NCBI GenBank assembly: GCA_964017155.1
Contig: OZ024862.1
Location: 43,537,219-43,601,218 of the forward strand
Origin: Oasisia sp. SBJ-2009
Taxonomy: Eukaryota; Annelida; Polychaeta; Sabellida; Siboglinidae
Direction of reading: 5' to 3'
DNA length: 64,000 bases
The translations under genes were made by a program, and so were the position numbers. The notes beneath the pieces are model-generated. The model was given only the letters and a program-made list of their open reading frames with translations. It was not told the DNA's origin and searched no databases. Of this stretch, positions 29,701-37,700 are shown piece after piece (within the stretch, counting starts at the first letter, position 1; each line of letters begins with the position of its first letter).

Positions 29701-32558
29701 CAACCATTTGCTAGAAGACACCAGCTACACTGTCATACAACCATTTGCTAGAAGACACCAGCTACACTGTCATACAACCATTTCCTAGAAGACACCAGCT
29801 ACACTGTCATACAACCACTTCATAGAAGACACAACAGTAACTACCCTCTCCTGTGTCCACTTGCTGGAAGACATACCAGCTTATTTGAAGATTTTTTTCT
29901 TTTTCCTTCTTGCATGTTTGCTTATATTTTCTGCATTGTTGTGTTATATGTGTAATACTTAGCATTCTATGCTTGAATGTTCATCATTGCTGGCAGAAAT
30001 AACTGTAGACCAGTTAGTGAACAGTTAGGCATGTGATGTTTGTCAGATTATTTACAATGTTGCAAGATGCTTACTAATGTCATGCTTGACTGAATACTTT
30101 TTTATGTGCAACTAATAGATTACTAGATTATTTTCTCAAATTTGCTTTTGCTGGTTTTACTGGCTTAATTTTATGACATTTACCAACATGTTCGTTGATT
30201 CATTGCCATTCTTGCAATCACCAGTTTGCCATTATATGCTAGCAGTTCTCCCATTTCTTTGTTGTGCTTCATTCTAGGTATCCCCTTCATTTATCCCTTG
30301 TATGTACTGTAGTGATACTTATTATCTCTAAAAACAGTATGGTTTCTAACAGTCTGTTACAATAGTGGTGTTCATGTTGTTTCTTTAAACGAAAAATCAC
30401 TATTACAGTAATAATAGATCGTAGAGTTTTAACAGTGAATGACACATTCGGAAACAGGCCAGAGATTATGATCTAAATGCATTCATGAATAAACATCCAT
30501 ATGTAAGACTTCATAATTTTTTTTCATGAAAACTCATTCAATGCTTGTCAAATGTTGGCTTGTTTCTTGTGCTTGGTAGTAATAAGTATAGTGAGTGTTC
30601 ATTATTTCTTTATGTTGTTTGTGTTTCGTTTGCATGTAGCTGTCGTTTCTTGCAGACTTCTCTACTGACTGCCACTCTAAGTACTCCACAATGCCACGTA
30701 ACTGGGCTGTCCATCACGCCTATCACATGCCTGTCACTGACCACCGTCCATCTTCATATGCAGGTGTGTGTGTGTGTGTGTGTGACTGGACTGGGGTCAG
30801 AGTTCACAGTTCAGTGAGACCACCAAGTTGTGTAGATACAAGCGAAATGATCAGTGTGACATTGAACGTGGTTGACCTACGGAGGCTGATCTTCAGGTGG
30901 CAAGAGTCATCTGTTGCTTACTTACATTATATCACACATTATTGACCAATTATTTCCAAGTGGCTGCTATTGTTTTGAAGATCCAACAATTTTGTGTATA
31001 ATTTCTCTGTACATGTATTGTGGTTCATTAATAACATCAGTAATTATGCATGCAATACGATTAGAAGCTTATGAATGGTTTGGTGTAAACAATTGTATAC
31101 AATGAAACAATCATTTAGGTAAATTGCAGGGTAATTATGGTAAAAAAACTATTAATTAAAAATTTATAAACATTAGAAAACTGTACCTCAATTAATTGAA
31201 CAGAATTTCGTGAAACAGTCATGTTACAGTGACTGTTATGATAATGACGGTGTATGGCTTTACTTGCCATGACCACCTCAATCTTGTCATTGTCATGACT
31301 GTCAACACCTTGTCATTGTCATGACAGTCTTCACAAGGTTGTCACCTTGCATGTGAACTGAACATTTTGCTTTAATAAACTAATTTATGCATGGCTGAAA
31401 CATCTAGGGAGAGTTACCAGTATTTTTAAATTTGTAGTGTTTTCAAGAAATACTAGGTGGACAATTGCCCTATGGTTGTGTTAAAATATAATTCAATATG
31501 ACTCTTTACACATTCATTTTCTGCCTACTTCTACTCCATTTAACTGTGTCACTCAGTGGAAAAATCATTGCAGAAATGTTGTATCTTAAGCATAATGATA
31601 ATAATGGCAATTTGTATAGCGCCGGTATCTGCCACGTAGTGGCGCTCATGGCATTTTTACATATAAAACATCATGTTAAAACAATACTATTAATGCCAAT
31701 AAAGCGACCTCTTTTAGACCCAAAAAATAAAATAATATAATTACCATTAAATAAAGTAATAATAAAAACGATGTAATGTAAAGGTTCTAAAAATGTATAT
31801 ACAATAATAATAATACATGTAATAATGAAATCATTTAAAAAATGAGTTAGTGTCATAAAATGTATACAGTCCAGAACATGTCTAAGAATACCATCTAAGT
31901 AAGCATCTACCTGAAGTTAGACCTTTGAGTACTTCCTGTGATGTCTCCTTCAGATGACCCTTGTGTTGCAGGTATACCACTGGTGCAGTCTGGGGTGGCA
32001 ACGATCCGGCGGAGTAACACGGTGAACACACCCCGCCCCGCACCGCCGGTACGCCGTAACTCCTCCATCACGGGCATGAGTGCCACGGCCGCCGGCCACC
32101 GCCGCGCCCACGGCCCCATTCCAGAGAACGTTGCCGTGACAACGCAATCGCAACACCGACGCACGGTCAGCGACATCAGCTGTCACTTCAGCGTCAACAG
32201 CGATGACGATCACGACGACTGTGATGATCTGCCACTGCCGCCACCCCCTGCGGAGCTGATGGCCGACCTGATGTGCAATAACGTCGACGACACCGTCAGC
32301 AGTCGTCCACCGGTCGCTCGTGTCAGCATCGCACATGCCAACGTCATAAACTGTCTCAACCAGAAGTTCACAGCCGCAAAAAAGCAGCCGTCGTCCGACA
32401 CGAGAAACGGTGACATGTCGCCGGCGTCGTTACCTGGCTCGAATGACGTCACACCCACTGAAAACGGCCCCCAGGGGGCGCTGTTATCGCAAATACACAA
32501 CGGCGTGAAGCTGAGGCGGGCGATTACAAACGACCGATCGAAGCCAAAGTTCGCGTGA
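583..32558 (+). CDS. MTSS1: MTSS1/MTSS2 (missing in metastasis) orthologue, 3' part, 13 exons
   Basis: I-BAR/actin scaffold protein that bends PIP2-rich membranes and binds actin monomers. Coding exons read by splice sites and phase: 583-667, 1931-2022, 7959-8033, 13447-13604, 15865-16020, 17488-17628, 20456-20569, 23105-23516, 23972-24069, 24995-25108, 27707-27851, 30656-30763, 31972-32558. All intron phases agree and the joined frame is open for 760 codons to a TGA. Similarity to vertebrate MTSS proteins runs along the whole length: LTRLCIRHRSIEGKL, MEEWKK..QLDKDHAK, ESALQDVNEKFL, TPPSSPSSLGSRKSS, RLSSISSQDSGFTSQD, and the terminal VKLRRAITNDRS. The N-terminal exons lie before the window. 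The donor of the 24995-25108 exon is GC (CAG|gcaag). Assignment to the family is very secure; whether it is the single pre-duplication orthologue of MTSS1 and MTSS2 is inference. Confidence 0.93.
691..1727. mobile_element. Non-autonomous DNA transposon with 12-bp flanking direct repeats
   Basis: The 12-mer tactgacatgta occurs at 691-702 and again at 1716-1727. Between them, the ends are inverted and imperfect: the left starts aggatgggttgaat and the right, read in reverse, starts agaatgggacgaat. AT-rich stretches with attcgaatcgtatt recur near both ends. There is no transposase frame. It lies in the MTSS1 intron after the 583-667 exon. An (AT)n tract at about 945-985 sits inside. The superfamily is not assigned. 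Confidence 0.6.
1990..2132 (+). repeat. Three tandem copies (54 bp) of an MTSS1 exon end and donor
   Basis: The exon end tccaacttgacaaggacca followed by its gtaagt donor is repeated at about 2050 and 2104 with increasing divergence, at a 54-bp period. The second copy keeps a weak donor (aagg|gttagc). Because 54 is a multiple of three and the frame stays open up to that donor, its use would insert 18 residues that repeat the QLDKD segment of the IMD. Confidence 0.85.
2133..7958 (+). other. MTSS1 intron, mostly unique sequence
   Basis: A long intron between the 1931-2022 and 7959-8033 exons. No further MTSS1 exon is recognisable. A short tandem duplication (ccaggtggccca and a variant) occurs at about 5757-5800. 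A possible decayed transposase fragment lies at 5380-6260 on the minus strand. The rest is AT-rich sequence without a supported feature. Confidence 0.6.
5380..6260 (-). mobile_element. Possible decayed DNA-transposon coding remnant (piggyBac-like?)
   Basis: Broken minus-strand frames give THIF..FLTNLLLKHYQKRG followed by SKSGTPRG at about 6280-6190, reminiscent of the piggyBac segment with a DNFFTS-type motif and a GT.R segment. Near 5395-5590 a Cys-containing tail (LEGKPKCAICVEE) could be the C-terminal zinc-binding region. Stops and frameshifts interrupt it. The resemblance is weak and unaligned, so this is a guess that needs a profile search. Confidence 0.2.
8034..13446 (+). other. MTSS1 intron with dispersed repeats
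   Basis: Intron between the 7959-8033 and 13447-13604 exons. It holds a degenerate minisatellite (9740-10150), two sites with an aagctttatt motif near 8611 and 11235 that resemble retroposon tails, and an A/T-rich tract at 11280-11580. No coding exon is recognised. Confidence 0.55.
9740..10150 (+). repeat. Degenerate minisatellite (cagtgtc/catggtctcatgt type)
   Basis: Short modules (tcagtgtcttt, tcactgtcatggtctca, catgtcagtgtc) recur irregularly for about 400 bp. They give repetitive, non-conserved reading frames rich in Ser, Val and Cys that are not taken as coding. The array is well inside an intron and shows no link to an exon edge. Confidence 0.7.
13593..14996 (+). repeat. Donor-derived minisatellite, 56-bp then 83-bp units, 19 GTAAGT copies
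   Basis: The last 12 nt of the MTSS1 exon ending at 13604 (aagcctgtcatt) plus gtaagtacatccatgcagac and following bases form a 56-bp unit repeated eight times. GTAAGT occurs at 13605 and then every 56 bp to 13997. From 14030 the exon part is replaced by a different segment (gactgtatatgagagatatt to ggctccaa) to give 83-bp units, with GTAAGT at 14080 and then every 83 bp to 14910. The total is 19 intact donor motifs. Unit variants (ccgttgg/acgttgg) alternate. Long minus-strand frames through the array are by-products of its low stop content. Confidence 0.95.
15541..15880 (+). repeat. Acceptor-derived repeat before an MTSS1 exon
   Basis: The junction gtttgtttcag|gacagtgagattgaga of the exon starting at 15865 is repeated about nine to ten times upstream with small changes and variable spacing of about 27-36 bp. 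Several copies keep both a T-rich run and cag|gacagtga, so they are plausible decoy 3' splice sites. The last copy is the one that continues into the conserved frame. Confidence 0.88.
16553..17422 (+). repeat. 17-bp C-rich minisatellite, about 51 copies
   Basis: A perfect-phase array of tcttgcctgccccccac and the single-base variant with gcgcc at the same place. The two variants occur in blocks, as expected from unequal exchange or slippage. It ends 65 bp before the MTSS1 exon at 17488. The strong pyrimidine bias of the plus strand could affect acceptor recognition. Frames are open on both strands because neither unit contains a stop in any phase; they are not genes. Confidence 0.96.
17488..30763 (+). 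CDS. MTSS1: MTSS1 Ser/Pro-rich linker exons
   Basis: Seven exons encode a low-complexity linker. The first reads TPPSSPSSLGSRKSSMCSIS, a conserved family signature rich in potential phosphorylation sites. The second holds RLSSISSQDSGFTSQD. The large 23105-23516 exon is rich in Ser, Thr and Pro and contains RPHTISTAYETY and RPALTSQTFERP. Later exons hold YMNADEL, ELNNSTAALRKLP, and ELEQAIVELDASTMALELQY, probably a short helix. The acceptor at 20451-20458 is a NAGNAG tandem (cagcag), which would make one Gln optional. The acceptor of the last exon in this group follows tttcttgcag at 30655. Confidence 0.88.
17683..17813. repeat. Palindrome of about 50-bp arms around an (AT)n core
   Basis: The left arm cccagacagg...ggctgtccagttgtgt is the reverse complement, with a few changes, of the right arm acacaactgggcagcc...ctgtcctggg. 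The centre is tatatata at 17737-17764. It lies 55 bp after the donor of the MTSS1 exon ending at 17628. It resembles the AT-cored palindromes near 52.1 and 54.0 kb in form. Confidence 0.75.
17814..20455 (+). other. MTSS1 intron sequence
   Basis: AT-rich intron without a recognised exon. It contains the candidate inverted-repeat element at 18449-18890. A ccctgg(t/g)gtag-like segment at 19900 gives only short frames. Confidence 0.5.
18449..18890. mobile_element. Candidate MITE with inverted ends
   Basis: The left end atagcatacatgttaagttt (18449 on) is matched in reverse by acttaacatgtatgcaat at 18868-18885. The match then continues loosely as gtgggaga against tctcccgc. Internally the motif gggaga/tctccc recurs several times (18484, 18788, 18850, 18862). 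No coding frame is seen. No target-site duplication was found. Confidence 0.5.
20531..22260 (+). repeat. Donor-derived 49-bp minisatellite, about 30 copies
   Basis: The final 39 nt of the MTSS1 exon ending at 20569 (ttcctaaagcctgccacccc... to atgagaaag) plus gtagatact form a 49-bp unit that repeats to about 22010 and then decays to about 22260. Each copy carries atgagaaag|gta, a usable-looking donor. Sub-families differ in gtagatact/gtacagaca and cccaca/cccttca. Because 49 is not a multiple of three, use of most later donors would shift the frame. Confidence 0.95.
22748..23094. mobile_element. Foldback element with about 97-bp inverted repeats, next to an exon
   Basis: The left arm (about 22794-22890) contains acttctacgtttcgaccacc; the right arm (about 22985-23085) contains its reverse complement ggtggtcgaaacgtagaagt. 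The arms match along roughly 97 bp with few changes. The 12-mer taagacgtgttt flanks the structure at 22748-22759 and 23083-23094, a candidate target-site duplication. The MTSS1 exon acceptor (tttcag, exon from 23105) lies directly behind the right copy, so the insertion supplied or rebuilt the sequence just upstream of the acceptor. Confidence 0.8.
24070..27706 (+). other. MTSS1 introns either side of the 24995-25108 exon
   Basis: Mostly unique AT-rich sequence. The intron after 25108 starts with GC (cag|gcaagact), the usual sequence context for functional GC-AG introns. No repeat array, transposon or extra exon could be supported here. Confidence 0.55.
27833..29090 (+). repeat. Donor-derived 40-bp minisatellite, about 31 GTAAC donors
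   Basis: The end of the MTSS1 exon at 27851 (cccagaagacacgccag) plus gtaactacac and following bases is the founder of a 40-bp unit. The motif ccag|gtaactac occurs at 27852 and then every 40 bp to 29052. Copies differ by agacacacc/atacacacc and a few other bases. The homogeneous middle block suggests recent spread of one variant. Confidence 0.95.
29091..29850 (+). repeat. 37-bp derivative sub-array lacking the donor
   Basis: About 19 copies of a shorter unit (cagctacactgtcatacaac + catttcctagaagacac). Compared with the neighbouring 40-bp unit, the bases gtaa have been lost exactly at the splice donor (ccag|gtaactac to ccagctac). A donor-less variant has therefore been amplified separately at the distal end. 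Confidence 0.9.
29851..31971 (+). other. MTSS1 introns around the 30656-30763 exon
   Basis: No array. A short (gt)n run follows the donor at 30764. A segment at about 31595-31650 (aatggcaatttgtatagcgc) looks like a retroposon tail read from the opposite strand. Nothing else is supported. Confidence 0.5.
31972..32558 (+). CDS. MTSS1: MTSS1 terminal exon with WH2 motif
   Basis: The last coding exon starts after a ttgcag acceptor in phase 1 (GVATIRR, a conserved family motif) and ends at TGA 32556-32558. It contains PAPPVRRNSS, an acidic SDDDHDDCDD run followed by LPLPPPPAEL, and the C-terminal WH2-like sequence LLSQIHNGVKLRRAITNDRS, which binds G-actin in this family. The middle of the exon differs from vertebrates and is biased to CpG-rich codons. 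A second acceptor, cttcag at 31953, lies 18 nt upstream in the same phase and would add DDPCVA, so alternative 3' splice use is possible. Confidence 0.93.
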
Positions 32559-34504
32559 AAGTCTGATGCGTATTTATTTATATGACAACGCAAGGAGCAG
32601 CTGTTGACACTAGATATGTAGTGGTTATAAACATTGGCTTCGCAGTCACGTGGTCAGTGCATTAGCGGCTGTGGTCACTAGTGTCCAGATATGGTGAAAG
32701 TGGAGTCGGGTGTTTCGTCAAAGTGAGGACATTCAAAGATGCGCAACTTTTCGAAACAAATTCATGATGTCTACTTTCTAAGAGGGACAAGAAACACTGA
32801 AGGTGCCAGGTCTGGGTGTCAGACATCAGTACACGTCACTTGTGGCAGCATTCATAGAATTGCTGTCAGTGAGGCGAACAATGTGTAGACGATTACGTGA
32901 AGTCATACTCTGCAGATATTGCCTTGGAGATTGACCGTGAGGCATCATAGCTGACTGAATCGAATTTTGTCATGTGGATATTGCCTGAGAGGCTGTTATG
33001 TACACAAAACTACAGTTTCGAAGGTGTAACAGAACAATACGAGGCTGTAATAAATTTGCAGCTAGGATAAAGTTGATTGTGTTCTTCAGAACAATATGTG
33101 GAGGACCTAGAACATTATGTACATATTCTGTCATACTGCAACGTGCGTTTACACTGTTGATCTGCCACAAGATGATGCAATTTGTTTAAACAAATTTCGA
33201 CCAAACATAGTGTAGGTATTAAATTATAATAGGATTTCTTGTCTATACATTCAATAGGTTATTTACGAGATGTAAACATAATTATTGTTATTAAGGTGTA
33301 TCTAAGTAACCGATCTTACATTAACTAATGGGCTCACATTGCAAGATGATTCGCACTGCGGGATGGTTTCACATTGTAAGATGTGAAATTGCAGGTTTCA
33401 CTTGAAGCCAATGTAGCTCTGTGTTGTTATTCATGATTACTGCATTTATTATACATTATTTAATACCTAACTAAAAAATTTACAAATAGATGACCAAAAG
33501 GAGAAATTAATTAAGTCTACATGTAAGATAAGTATTTTTATAGCAATGCATTACAAATTGATCTGTAAAAATGAAATTATGAATTCACTCAGCTTCCTGC
33601 ATTTGGTTTTCCTATAACTATTTACGTGACTTAATTTGCACAAAACTCGATATTTATAGTGATGTTAACGCATTTTCATTGCATTATTAGGATTAATGTT
33701 TTGAAAAAGATGTTTTTGTGTGTAGAAGTGCCACTTTGTAAATGCGTTACTATAATGATGTGACTGTATTAATTGTGTTTATTCGTTCAGTGCAAGGTGC
33801 TGAAAGAAGTTTCACTTACTGTATTGTACCTAATAGAAAAGCATATGTTAATATAGCAACACTTGTTTCTAAATTGAAAAAAAAACATCAGCATTATATT
33901 TAAATGCCATTAAGATATTAGTCACACTATCAAAATTGCTGTAATTTTTTTATATGACTTCAGACTACTATTATATTCCTGCAACTGCATTTACAAAATC
34001 TAAAACAATCTATTGCCATCTCAGTTAATTTGCAGTGGAAGTGTCCTCAGTATTTTGTTGGAATGGTTCAGGAGTTGTTGCTATGTTATAATGTGGAGTT
34101 CTATAAGGATGTCTTTGATCTCTTGGCTACACCATCTGCTGCAGGTAATGTCAGTGTTGTGTGTCTCATGAAATAGCCTTCACCTCTGCTTGTAGTCACG
34201 TAAATGCTCACGTAACTATTGGCTACAGTTTGGTGACAGCGTCTGGGACGCTGCTGTCACGTGACACACTTGAAATATATACACGCTAGATATATAAATA
34301 ACATTATACCAAAGCAAAAAAATTGTTCAAATGTTGTATTTGTCGTATATTTGTTTTGTACAAGAATCACAAGAAATGTTAGCGTACATTGTATATTTAC
34401 CAGCATATGTTTTTTCCCAGTAAATTGTAGAATGTCTTCGATGTTTGTTTCTTTTATATATGTGAAGTGTTGCGACATCGACACTTAGTGAATATATAAA
34501 TATC
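32559..34504 (+). other. MTSS1 3' UTR and intergenic sequence
   Basis: AT-rich non-coding sequence after the MTSS1 stop. A canonical aataaa at 33049-33054 is one possible polyadenylation signal, but several A/T-rich alternatives exist and the true 3' end cannot be fixed. The convergent ELP5 gene ends somewhere in the right part of this stretch. Confidence 0.5.
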
Positions 34505-34790
34505 ACCTCTGATATCGAGGTCATCATTTATGTCAGTTCAGATATCGAGGTCATTGTTTGAAAAGCTCAGATATCGAGGTCATTGTCTCGGTTGTCCACC
34601 TCAGATTTCCAGGTTATCAATAGAACCATTCAACTAAGGTATGGATTGTCCAGCTCAGATATATCAAAGTCATCAGTAGAGCTACCCCGAATAGGTATGG
34701 GTTGTTCCACTCAGATATCCAAGTCATCTGTACAGCTGTCCAGGTAACATATGGGTTGTCCAGCTCAGATATCCAGGTCATCATCTGGGT
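34500..34790 (-). repeat. Degenerate repeats of the ELP5 stop-codon region
   Basis: On the minus strand the last ELP5 codons and stop (gatgacctggatatctgag) recur about six more times downstream in the 3' UTR in diverged form, spaced roughly 30-55 bp (near 34505, 34535, 34565, 34600, 34650, 34710). On the plus strand this appears as ctcagatatc(c/g)aggtcat. A boundary-anchored array of the kind seen at splice sites, here at the coding end. Confidence 0.8.
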
Positions 34791-37700
34791 CATCCTCGTC
34801 AAAGTCATCTGCTTCATCCAACTGATAGAAGACTTGGGCGTCCTGGGTGCTGCCCTTCAGTTCCCGCTCTTGTCTGAAACAAGAAAAGATGTTTATTTTT
34901 GAACCCAAAATAAGTACATGAATTCAATAATCATAAGGTGACACATAAACAAAACGTCATACATCAGTAATTTAAAACGGTGAAATGGGGGTCAGTGACT
35001 CCTATTAAGACTGAAAAGTCGCTATCACAGGAACCACTCGTAGTATTTATACATTTAGGTAACCTCTCAATATACATATGTATAGTAATTTTTACTTCAA
35101 TACGATTTGTTTTCTCTTAATAGTTTATTCTATCCCTGATGCATGTGTACATGTATGTAGTATAAGTAAGTAGTACTAATTAAGTAACAATCAAAAAATA
35201 CATATAACATTTCATTGCATCTATCAATATAATATCAATTATAATAAAAATTATAATGACTGTATTTAACTGACATATAGATGGCTGTTAGTGGCAATCT
35301 AAACAGGATGAGAACTGCTCACAACTCGGCACCCTTGTACAAGTCTCGACCTCCATGTACTATATTATGAGAAACCTGGCAAGAAATATATGCAATATTG
35401 ACAACCTTTCATACAGATTATGTTAATTTTACTAGATTGTAAATTAATAGCATAGCAATGGCATGCAATTAAGTGATTCCACCATCATCTATGGATGGAG
35501 TGGAATATGTTCCTCAACATTTCCTTGTGCTTCGGTTGTGACACCAGGGCTGGCTCAAGGGCTACGTGTCAGGTGACCAGATCAATGCCTTTGTCCAGGT
35601 GCCTTGCCACACTACACTGTAGATGACACTAATGCCGTAAGCAACAGATTAACTCAGCAATTTGCATGCCACAGACTCCCTCAGTTCTTTCAAGAAGCAA
35701 CTGAAGACATTTCTGTTTAAAAGAGGGTTTTCACTTTAAAAGAACCTTTTTAAATATCCAAACTTTTTTTAATATGTACTATTTATCAACTATTTCATTA
35801 TTTTATTTTATAATTAAGTATTAGTTATTTTTAATATCTACTATTTTTAATATCTATTATTTATCAACAATTTTTTTTTTTTTAAATTGTAATATTAACT
35901 ATTTAGTATTATATATCAGTATTAGTATTTTTTATTATTAAGATTAATATTATTTATATTGAATTTTTTTACTGATCTATTTATTTTTACAACTATGTCT
36001 CTATATTTATGTAAATTGTAATGCGCCTCTGAGTGGTTTTATTGCTAGAGATGTGGCGCAGACAAATACTGTATTTATTATTATATTATTATTATGTGGA
36101 TTTTTACAATCGGGTAATCCTTGTCACTTGCCTGTCTCTGTCGTGCATGAAGGGCAAGGTGATCTGACTCCTGGCTTCTTTCTCCTGCTTGTTCAAGGTC
36201 AGGTTGAAGGTGAGATTGGCTGCTGGGTCCAACTGCTGTCAGTCAAGAGGGTACATTGAGGTCTTGAGGTTCAGATGGCAGTGCCCGGTCTAACACGCCG
36301 TGTTATTTTCTCAGTTATGACATGGTTTTTTCTATGTCACTACAGTGTTAGACGTATTTGCCTCCAAGTTATGTTATATGTAGATATCCTACACTTTCAC
36401 CGAATGTAAACCAGTGAATTATATTTGCTGGTAAATGGAATTTACAACCCCCCTCCATATTATGATGAAAGTGCTAGATCCAAGTGACCAGTGAAGCATT
36501 ACAATGACAACTAACAGTAACAACACTCACAGTTGTGTCGTGTGTGCACTTTGGAGCGGCTGCTGTTTCCCTTTTCTCCAGTTGCTTTATCTGCAGGTTT
36601 CTGTCTACGTCAAAATGTCCAGCCTGTAACCATCAACATATATATATATATAACCACAAAACTACACATAAACAAATAAAGGTAAGGTCTTATACAACAG
36701 CCTGTAACCATGGACTGTATAATTGGCAGTGAATGAACTTCCCTATTTACATACGAACATTACTGGCTTTGAACTGTGAATCTTTTCAGCTATTTATTCA
36801 ATTGATCTATTTTATACTATTTTAACAAGTTGTAATTTATTATTCATGTATGTTCCATTTATAATAATATAATTAGCTAAATATTTTTTTTTATGCTTTA
36901 ATTTACCTGAATGTGTATATTCATATTAGAGAACATTAAAAGTTTTACTATCCGACATTTTTATCATTTTAATTTTACTAGACATTCTAATTAGTAACAC
37001 TTTCATATATTGTTATGCTTTCATAAATAGTTTTATTAATATACATTAATGAATTTGTTATCAACTTTATGAATATGTTCTTATTGTACAATTCAGCCGC
37101 TTTGGCTGCCAGTGAAGTGAATAAACTTGATTATTTATTTATAACCATCATCATATATATAATAAAAAATATAATAAAAAGGTCTTACATAACACAATAT
37201 CCACTTTATTCCTATAATTTATATATATCCCACTGTGGTACAATAATTTCCTCAGTCCGTACGAAGTTAACAACTGATCACAGATGGACAATTCAGGATT
37301 AAGACCACTTGACCATGAGTTAGCTAGTTGTATTTCCAACATTCTACCATAGACATACTAGTATGCCTGTCAATATGACGTAGTTGTAGGCTACATCCAG
37401 TCTGTCCAAACAATAAACGTTTGACACAATAATTTGTATCCGTAGTTAAATTATTTATTGTACATACAATATGAAGAAATTTATTAACATTATTTTAGTC
37501 AGTAAACTTTTGTACTTACCCATTTTATGACTTTACCCGATGCTGTCTTGTGAATCAACTGACATGACGCGTAGTGGTCTGTGGAATGAAGTGCCGGAGA
37601 AATGCTCACTTCGGTTGAAGCTGTGTGACGTATTAGTTTCAAGGTCGAGTCATGGTGAAGGTCACTGTGCACTAATGTCACTACCTGGGTCACTGTCGTC

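Noticed and set aside
31950..32593. Minus-strand ORFs of about 127 aa
   Set aside because: Shadows of the GC-rich terminal MTSS1 exon; the plus strand has clear WH2 homology.
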